From positions 130,339-194,338 of the forward strand of contig JAFEBS010000001.1 of the NCBI GenBank assembly GCA_018242525.1: 64,000 nt of DNA, in the 5' to 3' direction. The notes beneath the pieces are model-generated. The model made no database searches and had not been told where the DNA came from. It saw nothing but the letters and a program-made list of their open reading frames with translations. Within the stretch, counting starts at the first letter, position 1, and each line of letters begins with the position of its first letter. The DNA is from Planctomycetota bacterium (GTDB lineage Bacteria; Planctomycetota; Planctomycetia; Planctomycetales; Planctomycetaceae). Shown here piece by piece: positions 44,448-54,276 of the stretch. The position numbers were made by a program, and so were the translations under genes.

Positions 44448-46756
44448 TTTTGCTCCGCCGGTGTCACACGAATCGCGATTGGTTCTGAAACGACAATATC
44501 GGCAATGTCTCTGGGATTGGCCGCATCCGTGACCTGTTTCACCCGTGCTGTGGCCGCCACCAGGGCCGCCGCGGCGGATTTCTGTTTCGCGGTGGCTGCT
44601 TCCACCAACTTGTCCGCCTCTGGTTTATTTTCGGCGGTGGCAGCCTTGGCGGCTTCAGTCAATTTCGTGACTTCAGCCTCGATCGCCATCAACTCCTGCT
44701 CCACTTTCCGGCGAGCTTCTTCCGCCACCGGAATCTCTTCGGGATGATGTCGGTATTTTGCGACGGCCCCACCATAGAAGGCGATCAGGTAATCCCCGGG
44801 CGGAGCCTTGAGCGCGGCTGTATCGAGGACAGCCTGTGAAGTGTCTGCGGTCAATTGAATGTCGAACGCTGGTGCCCGGTCAAAGACCGCGCCCATTGTT
44901 CGCAGATTCATCGTCGCTCCGGAAAACTCACTGCGACGGACATGCGTCAGTGGAATCGTCAGTTTTTGACCCGCCACAACCGTCAACATGTCGCTCGATG
45001 TCGGGCTGACAGTGATTGGTGAGAAATCGATGCCGCTGACCGAGACGGGGATATCAGCGAACAGCCGCGGGCTGGGGACTTCGTTCCAGGCGTCGGGAAT
45101 CGGGAAGGCCATTGAGGCGAGTCGACAGGGTCGAATCACGGCTTCGCCGTTGATGGTGCCCCGACCCGTGAAATGGGCGCTGCCGATGGCGCGCGGGGCG
45201 TTCTGATGAGCGGTCACCAGCATCAAGCCACGTGATTGTCCTGCGGGAATCTTCAAGCCACGAGCGGTGACTCCTTCGGGAAGCCCGTCCATCGCCAGTT
45301 CGATGTCCCCGTCAAACCCGTCGCGCCTTATGGCCACGACTTCCAGCGCCATGGTGGCTCCGCCACGCAGCGCCAGCGGTTTCGAGACGGCATTGCGATC
45401 CCCGTTCCGCAGTTCCATGTGCATTGCCCAGGCGACGAGTGCGAAGTCTGGTGCCGCCTTGCGAATGACCAGGCGATAGATGTTGCGGGGATCGTTGCGG
45501 GTACCGCCGAACAGGTCGGACAGTTGCAGGCGATAGACGCCGTCTTCCTTGATTTCCAGTTTTCCCAGGATGTCCGAGGTTCCGGCGTTGTAGGGAGGCC
45601 CGTCGTAGGCATACCCGTTGCTCGATACTTTGACGGGGCTGGGAATGTCGCTGAATTCGGCAACATCCGTCAGTTTCTCGACGTCCCCCATGCGAGTGAC
45701 CTGCTGGACCAGGATCGCGGGGTCCGTTGGCAAACCGAATCGTTCGGAACCGACTTCCACCCACCAGACCTCGCCCTTCTTCGCCTCGAATTCGAAGACA
45801 TCGACATCGGCAGCGGGAAAGAAATTGCCGGCGATGTCACAGGGCAACGAGATCTTCTGTGCTTTCGTCCGATCGTTGTTGGGTTCAACTTCAGCAATCG
45901 CGGCCTGCGCTGGCAGTCCGTGAGGCGGCCATGAGAACGAATTGACCGGCTGCGTGGAGGGCTGCCTGACGATGGGGGCATCGGCGGGCAATTCCCACAA
46001 GCCAAGCCGGTAGTAATAGGCCGGTCCTCCCTTGAAGGTCAGCTCGTGAACCTTGATGACATACTTGCCATCGGCGGGAACCTTGAAATCGAGAACTCCC
46101 CCGCGTCGCTCCACCAGCAGATCGCGACCGGCGGCGTCCGCGATGATCACGACGGCATCCAGCTTGGAATCGATTCCACGGGTCGCACAGTCGACGATCA
46201 GGCGTTGTCCCTGCCGCGCCTCAAACACGTAGTGATCCACGGCCCGCTGAGTCATCGCGGCATTGCAGATCGAATTCAGCGGCAGTTCCAGGGCAGTGGC
46301 CAATGTGGTGTTGGGCCTGGTCTGGGAGACTTCGGCCAGGTTGCCAACCGTGAACGCCCGTGAAGACGAGATTCCCAACCGCGTCATGACGCGTGCTTCA
46401 TATAAACCGACGGGACAATCGGCCGCAATCGTGACGACATACTTGTTCGGTTCCGGTTGTCCCGCTGCATTCAACTTGGGAGCGGCTGTGATCTTCGGAT
46501 CTGAAAACGCGAGCTGATCGACATTGTCGAGGTTTTCGCCGCTGATCGTGACTTCCACCTGAGTACCGGCGCGTCCGCCCATTGGCATCGTCGTCAGCAA
46601 TCGCGGAGCAGGCAGTCCGACTGACTGAGCGAACAACACCCCGGGCAGGCACTGCAATGCGACAAACAACAGCAGATAACAGAGTCGGGGATGTGAGCCT
46701 TCCGGTTCCATGCCCGCTCTGTTCCGACACCCAATTGTATTCTTGCGATCAGTCAT
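44444..46756 (-). CDS. Secreted PPC-domain beta-sandwich protein, module A partner
   Basis: A 770-residue protein with a signal peptide ending near GVLFAQ. Start ATG 46756 lies seven bases after the DUF1549-type gene stop, with AGG in the leader; an internal ATG at 46711 is possible. The first 130 residues form an IPT/TIG-like domain (GGRAGTQVEVTISGENLDN). Two bacterial pre-peptidase C-terminal (PPC)-like domains follow, with YVFEARQGQRLIVDCATRG and DVFEFEAKKGEVWWVEVG, each preceded by an EPN-type segment. Further beta-rich parts end in an Ala/Glu-rich coiled coil (about 690-745). No protease domain is present, so PPC domains here probably serve binding. It overlaps the DUF1501 gene by four bases. 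Confidence 0.9.
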   Translation of the reverse strand: MTDRKNTIGCRNRAGMEPEGSHPRLCYLLLFVALQCLPGVLFAQSVGLPAPRLLTTMPMGGRAGTQVEVTISGENLDNVDQLAFSDPKITAAPKLNAAGQPEPNKYVVTIAADCPVGLYEARVMTRLGISSSRAFTVGNLAEVSQTRPNTTLATALELPLNSICNAAMTQRAVDHYVFEARQGQRLIVDCATRGIDSKLDAVVIIADAAGRDLLVERRGGVLDFKVPADGKYVIKVHELTFKGGPAYYYRLGLWELPADAPIVRQPSTQPVNSFSWPPHGLPAQAAIAEVEPNNDRTKAQKISLPCDIAGNFFPAADVDVFEFEAKKGEVWWVEVGSERFGLPTDPAILVQQVTRMGDVEKLTDVAEFSDIPSPVKVSSNGYAYDGPPYNAGTSDILGKLEIKEDGVYRLQLSDLFGGTRNDPRNIYRLVIRKAAPDFALVAWAMHMELRNGDRNAVSKPLALRGGATMALEVVAIRRDGFDGDIELAMDGLPEGVTARGLKIPAGQSRGLMLVTAHQNAPRAIGSAHFTGRGTINGEAVIRPCRLASMAFPIPDAWNEVPSPRLFADIPVSVSGIDFSPITVSPTSSDMLTVVAGQKLTIPLTHVRRSEFSGATMNLRTMGAVFDRAPAFDIQLTADTSQAVLDTAALKAPPGDYLIAFYGGAVAKYRHHPEEIPVAEEARRKVEQELMAIEAEVTKLTEAAKAATAENKPEADKLVEAATAKQKSAAAALVAATARVKQVTDAANPRDIADIVVSEPIAIRVTPAEQK

Positions 46757-46763
46757 GATGCGC

Positions 46764-49025
46764 CTAATGATTGAATAGGAATTCTTTGGTATTGATCAAC
46801 GCCCAGATCAGATCCTGGAAATTCTCACGCAGCGCTTTCTGCGGGTCCACCGGCTTCCCATCGGCCGAAATCGCGGCTTCCGTCAAGTAGGCCTGGGCGG
46901 TCTTCAGTTCGTCCGGGCGAGGTTCGCGGGAAAACGCGGATCGATAAAGTTCGCGAATTCTGTCTTCAATCGGTCGCGGATCCTTCGCCAGGCGTTCGGC
47001 CCGGCCTGTCGGACTGGCCAGTTTCGCCTTGATGTCGGGGGCGTTGATCAGGTGGAGGCTTTGTGCCAAGCTTGAAGATTGGACCCGTTCGCACTCGCAG
47101 ACGCTTTCGCCCTCGGGACGGCCAAAAACACGCAGGAACGGCGACGATTGGTTGTAGCTGTTGTCCGGCAATCCCACCGCACGCGTGCCTGGCGGCAGAT
47201 TGGTGAAGTCGGTCTGAGTTCCCGCCAGTTGATCGATCGCGTCCAGCAGCACCTCTGCCTGCAAACGTCGGGGGTAGTAGCGTGAGTAATTCTGCCGATC
47301 GACCAGGTTGTATTCGTTGGGCACTTCGCTCAGTTGATAAGCGTGAGATCGAGTGATGACCCGAACCAGATCCTTCAAGTCAAAACCGCTGGTAATGAAC
47401 TGCTGTTCCAGGGCGGCCAGTAATGCGGGATTTGTCGGCGGATTCGTATCCCGGATGTCGTCCTCCGGTTCAATCAGGCCCCGCTGGAAAAAGTGCTTCC
47501 AATATCGGTTGACCAGAGACTTCGCGAAGAACGGGTTGTTCCTGGAGGCCATCCAGTCCGCCAGCTTCAGCCGCGGATCTTCGTCGGCCGTAATGTCAGG
47601 GATGGCATCACCCAGGGCCGCGGGTTTCAGGGCCGCTCCGGTTTTCATGTTATTGGCGACCGCGATCCCGCGCTTGTGAAAAATCAGGTCTTCCCCGCGT
47701 GTCGACGAAGGCTTGCGCCCCACCTGACTGAAGAAGGCCGCCAGCGAGTAGTAATCGTCCTGGCTCCAGCGCTCGAACGGATGATGATGACACTGGGCGC
47801 ACTGCATGCGGACGCCGAGGAACAACTGCGCCACATCCTCCAGTTGCTGCTTCGGCTCTTTCACGCGCTTGTACCACGCCACGGGGGGATTCCCGATGAC
47901 GGTGCCGGTGGCCGCCAGCAGTTCCCTGACAAACTGGTCGTACGGTTTGTTGGCCAGCAGGCTGTCGCGGACCCACGCATGGAAGGCAAAGTTGGAGACG
48001 ATGTCGCTGCTGTCGTCACGCCGATTCTTCAGCAGGGCGGTCCATTTGTTGGCAAAGTAGTCGGCGTAATCGGGGCTGCGCAGCAATTCGTCGATGGCCG
48101 CATCCCGCTTGTTCGGATCTTGATTGGCCAGAAACGCAGCCGACTCAGCTTCGGTGGGAAGCCGACCGCCGATGTCCAGCGTGACGCGTCGCAGAAAAGT
48201 GGCGTCATCGCAGACGGGCGACGGAGGTATCCCCAGCTTGATCAGGTTGGAGAAGACCTGTTCATCCACGAAGTTCTTCGCGGCTGGCACATTGACAACC
48301 GGAGCCCCCAGGGGGACCGACGCACTGTAGACAGCCACCTGCCCCTGATATCGCACCATCACGGCGACGTTGCCCGAAAGATCCAGGATCTTGACGAGTC
48401 CCCGTTCCGAAACTTCCGCCATCGCCCGGTCATTGGATTCGTAGAGTGCCATGCCGGTCACATCGCGCTCGGTCCCATCGGAGTACCGTGCAACCGCCTT
48501 CAGTTGCTGAGTCTGCTGCCGTTGAATGGACCCATGGTCCGGCTGAACTTCAAAGGAACTCAGTTTCGGAGCGATGGCACCGTCGTACTGTGCACCCTGC
48601 CGAATCCACGCCGTCAGCAGGGCGAAGTCTTCCGACGTTGTCGACATCCGGACTCCACCACCGTGTGCGACTTGTCCCGAGGCTTTCAGGAGCAGCAAGC
48701 TTCGTTCTGGAGCCCCAATAAACAGCCGCCGAGTCCGTGCTTCCCGAACCAGATGATCGAAGTCTTCGGCCGGTTCGAATCCCAGCAACGAAAGTTGAAA
48801 CCCATTCTGTCCATTGCCCGCTTTCGCGTGGCAGACCCCCACATTGCATCCCGATTTGGTGAGGACGGGAATGACTTCATTCACGAAGCTAACTGGTTTG
48901 TTGACTTGTGGTTGCAGAACGTCCGCTGCATTTGCGCCGGCGGTTACCAGAATCCCCAGCGCCAGCGATATCGCGCCGAAAAACGGATGCTGATTACGCC
49001 ACAAGTCTCTACATAACAGGAACAT
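46764..49025 (-). CDS. DUF1549/DUF1553 protein with heme-like and BIG2-like domains, module A
   Basis: From ATG 49025 the protein has 753 residues and a signal peptide ending near AGANA. Residues 40-150 contain SGCNVGVCHAKAG, where CNVGVCH has CxxxxCH spacing rather than the CxxCH of c-type cytochromes. A BIG2-like bacterial-Ig segment follows (KAVARYSDGTERDVTG). DUF1549 covers about 255-450 (NFVDEQVFSNLIKLGIPPSP, FLRRVTLDIGGRLPTEAE, MQCAQCHHHPFERW with CxxCH). DUF1553 covers about 490-745 (LADWMASRNNPFFAKSLVNR, YPRRLQAEVLLDAIDQLAG, FSREPRPDELKTAQ, WALINTKEFLFNH). The family is planctomycete-typical and poorly characterised. It is the first gene of the operon with PPC and DUF1501. Confidence 0.92.
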   Translation of the reverse strand: MFLLCRDLWRNQHPFFGAISLALGILVTAGANAADVLQPQVNKPVSFVNEVIPVLTKSGCNVGVCHAKAGNGQNGFQLSLLGFEPAEDFDHLVREARTRRLFIGAPERSLLLLKASGQVAHGGGVRMSTTSEDFALLTAWIRQGAQYDGAIAPKLSSFEVQPDHGSIQRQQTQQLKAVARYSDGTERDVTGMALYESNDRAMAEVSERGLVKILDLSGNVAVMVRYQGQVAVYSASVPLGAPVVNVPAAKNFVDEQVFSNLIKLGIPPSPVCDDATFLRRVTLDIGGRLPTEAESAAFLANQDPNKRDAAIDELLRSPDYADYFANKWTALLKNRRDDSSDIVSNFAFHAWVRDSLLANKPYDQFVRELLAATGTVIGNPPVAWYKRVKEPKQQLEDVAQLFLGVRMQCAQCHHHPFERWSQDDYYSLAAFFSQVGRKPSSTRGEDLIFHKRGIAVANNMKTGAALKPAALGDAIPDITADEDPRLKLADWMASRNNPFFAKSLVNRYWKHFFQRGLIEPEDDIRDTNPPTNPALLAALEQQFITSGFDLKDLVRVITRSHAYQLSEVPNEYNLVDRQNYSRYYPRRLQAEVLLDAIDQLAGTQTDFTNLPPGTRAVGLPDNSYNQSSPFLRVFGRPEGESVCECERVQSSSLAQSLHLINAPDIKAKLASPTGRAERLAKDPRPIEDRIRELYRSAFSREPRPDELKTAQAYLTEAAISADGKPVDPQKALRENFQDLIWALINTKEFLFNH

Positions 49026-49198
49026 GCGTGCACCAACCTGAATCCAGATCGAAATTCCATCCGAACAGGCGATTCTATCATGCGGTCCTGCCCGAGGCGA
49101 GAGAACCATTGCCGAAAGTTGATGCGTTTGTGGATTTCCGTGTCCTATGACGGCGGGCAAGTGACTGGGGACGAGTGTGGGATTGGACCTGACCTGAA

Positions 49199-50260
49199 TT
49201 ATTCCATCCAGACCAGCGAGCCATCCTTGTCCTGGGTGCGGATTACGTTGGCAATCTCGCGGCGGGCGACATCGGCCTTGGCGGCTGTCAGGCCGGGTAA
49301 CAATTCCATTTCTTCGTTCAGCGCCAGTCGAACTCGTTCCGACAGATTCTTCATGACCTTCTGACGCAGATCCTCGGGAGCAGTCTTCAGGGCCATGGCC
49401 ACGACTTTCTGCTCCAACTGCCCCAACAGCTTCTGGACCGATCGATCTTCGATTCGCAGGATGTCGGTGTAGTCGTACATCAGGTTGTCGATTTGGGAAG
49501 CCAGATCCGGATCCCGCTCGGTCAGCGATTCCAGCAACCGCAATCGCTCTTCACGTTCGACGGATTGCAGGATTCCAATCAATGTCTTCACACGGCGATC
49601 CACCTGTTCAACAACGGCGGGATCGATCGTCCGGCAGACTTCGAGTAACCGCTGTAGAACCCGGCGAACAACCACCGGGTTGACTTGAGTCGTATCGGCC
49701 ATCAACAGGAAGACTCCGTTGCGAGTTTCCAGCGGCAGGGCCTCCAGAATCTTGCCGCTGACCTCTGTCGGCAGGTGCTTGAGTACCGTGGCAATCATCC
49801 GCGACGATTCCGGCTTCATGGCCGCGGCCACGATCGCCGGGGGAAGTTTGGCCAGGGAATCCACGTCGTCCGCAGTCGACAGTTCTGTCGGTTCGGATGT
49901 TGGAGCACGTGGCACTTCAATGGCTGCCGGATGATTCGTTGAGTTCTGCAACCCCCCACCTTCCGTGCCTGCGGAACGAGTGGCACCAGTCGCCGCAGCG
50001 AGGCTGGATTGGAAATTATTCCGAATACGCGGGCCAGCACTTACGGATGCCCGGACATCCTGCTGTAGCTCACGAAATTCCTGCAGGACGCTTTCCGAGA
50101 GTTCGCCCCAGTCTTTGCGGCGTTTGACGGCCGCCATGATCGGCCGCAATTTGCCGGCGAATTCCGCTCCCAGGATTTCCAGAACCTTGTCCCGCGCCTG
50201 CGGTTCAAGCTGGTTGAGCAGCACGGCGGCTTTGTCGATGTTGGCGACGGCTTGGGGCAT
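49199..50260 (-). CDS. fliG: FliG-type flagellar motor switch protein
   Basis: A 353-residue protein from ATG 50260. The middle and C-terminal domains match FliG: PESSRMIATVLKHLPTEVSG corresponds to the EHPQ-containing helix region but has lost the EHPQ sequence. IEDRSVQKLLGQLEQKVVAMALK, then APEDLRQKVMKNLSERVRLAL and EIANVIRTQDKDG, match the torque-generating charged helix. The N-terminal domain (about 1-75) includes KAAVLLNQLEPQARDKVL, followed by a Ser/Thr/Ala-rich linker. FliG joins the MS ring to FliM/FliN and contacts the stator. No other flagellar gene is nearby, so flagellar genes are scattered in this genome. The fliN gene at 16947 is the only other one in this window. Confidence 0.88.
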   Translation of the reverse strand: MPQAVANIDKAAVLLNQLEPQARDKVLEILGAEFAGKLRPIMAAVKRRKDWGELSESVLQEFRELQQDVRASVSAGPRIRNNFQSSLAAATGATRSAGTEGGGLQNSTNHPAAIEVPRAPTSEPTELSTADDVDSLAKLPPAIVAAAMKPESSRMIATVLKHLPTEVSGKILEALPLETRNGVFLLMADTTQVNPVVVRRVLQRLLEVCRTIDPAVVEQVDRRVKTLIGILQSVEREERLRLLESLTERDPDLASQIDNLMYDYTDILRIEDRSVQKLLGQLEQKVVAMALKTAPEDLRQKVMKNLSERVRLALNEEMELLPGLTAAKADVARREIANVIRTQDKDGSLVWME

Positions 50261-50564
50261 GGAATAAACGACCTATAAGACGCGAAGCCGCCAGATTTTC
50301 CGATGAATTCGCCATCTTCGCTGGAACCACCCGTAAGATGTAGCATTCTGGCATGATCTGGGGAAGATGATTTTTGGGAAACCGCGGGATCGGTGGCCCC
50401 CTCAGCCCATGTCCATTCGGCAGTTTCCGCCGCAGGCAGTTTGTGCGGATTGTGCGAATGGAAGCGGGATTGCCGCCTGTTTTGCAGCCCTACAATCCAG
50501 ATGGTCGATACGACCGACAGCCCGCTGATGCTCAAATGCGGTACCTCGACAGGATTCCGATTTG
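50261..50564. other. Divergent intergenic region between fliG and the coiled-coil gene, 304 bp
   Basis: No supported gene. It must contain the promoters of both flanking genes, but I found no convincing -35/-10 pairs. Confidence 0.4.
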
Positions 50565-51503
50565 ATGGACCGCCACAATCACCCCAGCCAACGGGTTCAA
50601 ACTCTGCTGCTCTTCTGCAGTTGCGGACTGTTCGGCTATTTGATGCACTGCGATCAACCGACCGACTCGCGGACATCAACCATTCCAGAATCCACTGCCG
50701 TTGAAGCCGTCGCCGAGCCGGAAACTTCTGTACATCTTGACGATTCACCGATTGAGCCGCTGGTAACAATCGCCGAGCCTGAAGAATCCACACCTCCACC
50801 GGAACCGCAACCGAATCGCGAATTGCAGGTTCTACAACAGGAATTGACTGCAACTCAGGTTCAGCTCACCAGGCTTTCGGCGGAGTTGGCCGCCGCTCGG
50901 CAGGACGCGGACTTGGCCGCCGCCCAGATGGAATGCCTGGAGTCCGAGGTGGCTCGTTTCGACTTCGATCTATCAAGCGTCACTGCCATACAAGGCGAAC
51001 GGGCGAACGAATTGGTCAGGTTCCGTCAAGCCGCCCCCTCGCGTCAGGCACAGGTCGCACGTCTGGTCGCCGACTTCGAGTCCGTCCAGCGGCACCAACT
51101 GGCGCAGAAGTACCAGCAGTTCGCCAGCGATCGACAACAGCGTGAAGCCACCCGAGCGAGGCTCGGTCTGCCACCCGAGGACCAGAACGAGGCGATTCGC
51201 GAACGTCAGCGAAAACGAGCCGCTGCCAAGCAGGCCGAAACGGAACTGAGCGCGCTTCGTCAGCAACATTCGGATCAATCCGCAGCCGAAGAACAGCGAT
51301 TGCAGGCACGCGTCCAGCAGGTGGACCGCCTGATCCAGCGAATTTCTGATCGCCGGGAAGCGACCCTCGTCAGGCTCACGGACGCTCGAAACACGTTCAC
51401 GGCCAGCCAGTCCAGGATCGAATCGACCCAACCGCAAGTCACGCGTCTGGAATCCCGCCGCGCGTCGTTGCTGGCCAACGCTCGAGCGAGCCATCTTCAC
51501 TGA
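50565..51503 (+). CDS. Coiled-coil protein, unknown function
   Basis: A 312-residue protein from ATG 50565, with AGGA about nine bases upstream. The N-terminus has a short hydrophobic stretch (TLLLFCSCGLFGYLMHC) that may act as a signal anchor or lipoprotein-like signal. Residues 45-90 are acidic and Pro-rich. From about residue 90 to the end the protein is almost entirely heptad-like helix with many Gln, Arg, Ala and Glu, for example LQQELTATQVQLTRLSAELA and QRLQARVQQVDRLIQRISDR. No catalytic motif. It is divergent from fliG and convergent with the module B DUF1501 gene, with a strong hairpin in between. A structural role is inferred. Confidence 0.8.
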   Translation: MDRHNHPSQRVQTLLLFCSCGLFGYLMHCDQPTDSRTSTIPESTAVEAVAEPETSVHLDDSPIEPLVTIAEPEESTPPPEPQPNRELQVLQQELTATQVQLTRLSAELAAARQDADLAAAQMECLESEVARFDFDLSSVTAIQGERANELVRFRQAAPSRQAQVARLVADFESVQRHQLAQKYQQFASDRQQREATRARLGLPPEDQNEAIRERQRKRAAAKQAETELSALRQQHSDQSAAEEQRLQARVQQVDRLIQRISDRREATLVRLTDARNTFTASQSRIESTQPQVTRLESRRASLLANARASHLH

Positions 51504-51532
51504 GGTTGGCCAGCCGATTTTGCCCATGCTCT

Positions 51533-51553
51533 CCACCGACCCTGCGTCGGTGG
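51533..51553. terminator. Hairpin between convergent coiled-coil and DUF1501 genes
   Basis: CCACCGAC (51533-51540) and GTCGGTGG (51546-51553) form a perfect 8-bp stem with a 5-base loop. It lies 29 bases beyond the plus-strand stop and 50 bases beyond the minus-strand stop. It is a candidate bidirectional terminator, although T tracts are weak on both strands. Confidence 0.5.
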
Positions 51554-51603
51554 AAGCCACGACTGGCAGCTTGCAGATTTTCGATCTGGCACGAGTTCGG
51601 ACA

Positions 51604-53001
51604 CTAGGCCAGCAGTTTCTGCACGACGTTGCCGTGGACATCCGTCAGGCGGAAGTCGCGGCCCTGGAAACGGAACGTCAGTTTGGTGTGATCGAACCCC
51701 AGCAACTGCATGATCGTGGCGTGCAGGTCGTGGACATGGACCCGGTCGGTCGTGGCGTTAAAACCAAACTCGTCGGACTCGCCGATCGTGATCCCCGGTT
51801 TCACTCCGCCACCCGCCAGCCACATCGTGAATGCGTTCGGGTGATGATCGCGTCCATCGCTGCCTCCTTGAACCATCGGCGTCCGGCCGAACTCGCCCCC
51901 CCAGATGACCAGAGTGTCCTCCAGCAACCCACGTTGTTTCAGGTCGCGCAGCAGTGCGGCGGTGGGCTGGTCCGTGTCGGCGCAGTTCTTCTTCAGGTCG
52001 TTGACCAGGTTGCCGTGCTGGTCCCACGCTTCGTGAAAAAGTTGGACGAAGCGAACTCCCCGTTCCACCAGCCGCCGGGCCAGCAGACAGTTGTTGGCGA
52101 ACGACGATTTTCCCGGTTCGGCACCGTACATCTCGAGTGTGTCCTTCGTCTCGCGCGTCAGGTCCATCAGATCCGGGGCACTCGCCTGCATCCGATACGC
52201 CATTTCAAACGAATTGATCCGCGCGGCAATCTCGGGATCGCCGGTTACGTCCAGGCGCAGTTCATTCAGTTGGCGAATCGAATCAAGCGAATCGCGTTGA
52301 ATGCCATCGTCGACGCCGCGGGGATTCGACAGGTACAGCACCGGCTCGGCCCCGGATCGGAATAGTACTCCATTGTTGACCGTGGGCAGGAAACCGCAGC
52401 CCCAGTTGGAGGAGCCGCCGCTGGGTCCCTTCTTGCCGGAACTGAACACGACGAAACCGGGTAAATCCTGGGATTCGCTGCCGAGTCCGTACAGTGACCA
52501 CGCTCCCAGGCTGGGGCGTCCGAACTGCTGGGCTCCGGTGTTCATCATGATCTGGCCGGGAGCGTGATTGAAAGCGTCGGTGACCATCGACTTCACGATC
52601 GCAATGTCATCGGCGACGGTCGCCAGGTGCGGCAGCAATTCGGACAGTTCGGCCCCTGATTGTCCGTGTCGGGCAAACTTGAATTTCGGGCCAAGCAGCT
52701 TGGAATTCGGATTGATGAACGCGGCGCGATAACCCTTGAGCAACTCGGCGGGCGGCAGCTTGCCGTCCCACTTCGCCAGTTCCGGCTTGTTGTCAAACAA
52801 TTCCAGGTGCGAGGGAGCCCCTGCCATGAACAGGTAGATCACCCGTTTGGCCCTGGGAAGAAACTGACTTGCATGGGGAGCCAGGGCGCTGGTCGAGCCC
52901 GCCGCGTGCGATTCCGAGTTCTTCAACAACGAGTAAAGCGCCGCGGAACCGAGCCCCACGCCACATTCGCGAAAGAACCATCGACGGGTGATATCGTTCA
53001 T
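51604..53001 (-). CDS. DUF1501 protein, module B
   Basis: A 465-residue protein with a twin-arginine-type start ([21 protein letters not shown]). Conserved DUF1501 features are [27 protein letters not shown]-like [53 protein letters not shown] and [15 protein letters not shown]. It ends with [11 protein letters not shown] and is closely related to the DUF1501 of module C (58730-60127), less so to that of module A. It is the last gene of a three-gene operon, following the zinc-ribbon/hydrolase gene after 13 bases. Its catalytic role is unknown; the alkaline-phosphatase-like fold is inferred from the family. Confidence 0.93.
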   Translation of the reverse strand: MNDITRRWFFRECGVGLGSAALYSLLKNSESHAAGSTSALAPHASQFLPRAKRVIYLFMAGAPSHLELFDNKPELAKWDGKLPPAELLKGYRAAFINPNSKLLGPKFKFARHGQSGAELSELLPHLATVADDIAIVKSMVTDAFNHAPGQIMMNTGAQQFGRPSLGAWSLYGLGSESQDLPGFVVFSSGKKGPSGGSSNWGCGFLPTVNNGVLFRSGAEPVLYLSNPRGVDDGIQRDSLDSIRQLNELRLDVTGDPEIAARINSFEMAYRMQASAPDLMDLTRETKDTLEMYGAEPGKSSFANNCLLARRLVERGVRFVQLFHEAWDQHGNLVNDLKKNCADTDQPTAALLRDLKQRGLLEDTLVIWGGEFGRTPMVQGGSDGRDHHPNAFTMWLAGGGVKPGITIGESDEFGFNATTDRVHVHDLHATIMQLLGFDHTKLTFRFQGRDFRLTDVHGNVVQKLLA

Positions 53002-53014
53002 TGTCAGTTCCTGT

Positions 53015-54247
53015 TCAAGGCGCGGGCGTTTGAGTCTTCAGCCAGGCAATCGCCCGTGGGATACCCTGTTGGATCATCGAGTTGTAATGTTCGCCCGTGG
53101 GGACAGTTTGCACCTCCACCGTCTTTCCCACGGACTTGAGCAACTGAGCGAACGCCTGCGTTTCGGAAACGTTGACATTGCTGTCATCGTTGGCGTGAAA
53201 CAGAAACACCGGGCAGTGAACTTTGCCGACGTGTGTTTTCGGCGAGCTTTCGTGGAGAAACGATTTCAGGTCCGGCAACAGTCGGCTGATCCCCCAGGTG
53301 TTCGACACCGGTGCCAGCCGGGCTTCCACGTCGGAACAGGGGGCATAGGCAATCGATCCCGCCAGTCGCGGTTCGTGACTGGCAAGCAGCAACGACACCG
53401 TTCCGGCGGAACTGTGTCCGGCCGAATAGATCTGTTGGGGATTCACCTGGGGAATCTTTGCCAGCACAAAGTCCAGGGCGTTGCGGCCATTCACAATCCC
53501 CGCCTGAGCGGCTTTGAACTTCTTGTAACCGGCCGCAAACTGCGCGTCCGAGGCGTTTTCCATGTCGGCGACGCCACCGTCGAGCGAATAAAAAATCACG
53601 GCCATACCCGCCTGGGCGTACGGCAACGTTTCATCGTGATAGTCATCCGCATCCATGTCGTTCCCGACCAGCAGATTGGTCCCGGCGGGTGCCACCAGCA
53701 CGCAGGGAATCGATTGATCGGGTGCGTCGGTTGGTGGCAGATACACGCGCATCGCCATCGATTGCCCGGGGCCGACTCCGGTCATTTGCACGAACCACAT
53801 TCGGACTCCGGAGGGTTGCAGGACAACGCGTGGATTTCCCAGATCCGGAAATGCCGGAACCGGGATGGAGGTCAATGGAACCTGTACAGTCGGACTGCCG
53901 GTTGTGGTTGGCTGTCGTGATGAACTGCCGCTGGTAAACATCAGGACCATGAGGCAGACAATTAACAGTCCGCCGCCGCCCGCCAATGCGATCCAGATCA
54001 GTGGCGAGACACCCGCCTTCGATCGTGACTTCGACTTTTTGGACTTTTGGGGTTTCTGACGGCGTCGGACAGGCGGTTCGTCATACTCTTCGACGTCATC
54101 GTCGACTTCCGCGTATTCCACGTCGTCATCCGCAGACGGCACGCTGATCGCCGTTCCGCACGACTTGCAGCGGAATTTCTTTCCTGCCGCCTCATCGGCG
54201 ACGCGATATGTCTTGTTGCAATCAGAGCATTCAACCTTGATCGGCAT
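53015..54247 (-). CDS. Membrane-anchored zinc-ribbon plus alpha/beta-hydrolase fusion, module B partner
   Basis: A 410-residue protein from ATG 54247. Residues 1-35 are an MJ0042-type zinc ribbon with C7-x-x-C10 and C27-x-x-C30. An acidic then basic low-complexity linker follows, and a single membrane helix ([21 protein letters not shown], about 84-104) places the rest outside. The C-terminal 250 residues are an alpha/beta hydrolase of the prolyl-oligopeptidase/dienelactone type: nucleophile in GHSSAG (Ser279), HANDDSNV for the acid and GEHYNS for the histidine. The ribbon would lie in the cytoplasm and the hydrolase outside, an unusual joint. It sits between the DUF1549 and DUF1501 genes of module B and probably is co-transcribed with both. 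Confidence 0.88.
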   Translation of the reverse strand: MPIKVECSDCNKTYRVADEAAGKKFRCKSCGTAISVPSADDDVEYAEVDDDVEEYDEPPVRRRQKPQKSKKSKSRSKAGVSPLIWIALAGGGGLLIVCLMVLMFTSGSSSRQPTTTGSPTVQVPLTSIPVPAFPDLGNPRVVLQPSGVRMWFVQMTGVGPGQSMAMRVYLPPTDAPDQSIPCVLVAPAGTNLLVGNDMDADDYHDETLPYAQAGMAVIFYSLDGGVADMENASDAQFAAGYKKFKAAQAGIVNGRNALDFVLAKIPQVNPQQIYSAGHSSAGTVSLLLASHEPRLAGSIAYAPCSDVEARLAPVSNTWGISRLLPDLKSFLHESSPKTHVGKVHCPVFLFHANDDSNVNVSETQAFAQLLKSVGKTVEVQTVPTGEHYNSMIQQGIPRAIAWLKTQTPAP

Positions 54248-54276
54248 TTCTCAGTGACCCATTCAGTCAGGTTTGG

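Noticed and set aside
47493..49016. 507-residue open frame antisense to the module A DUF1549 gene
   Set aside because: Shadow frame produced by the codon bias of the real gene; no domain resemblance.
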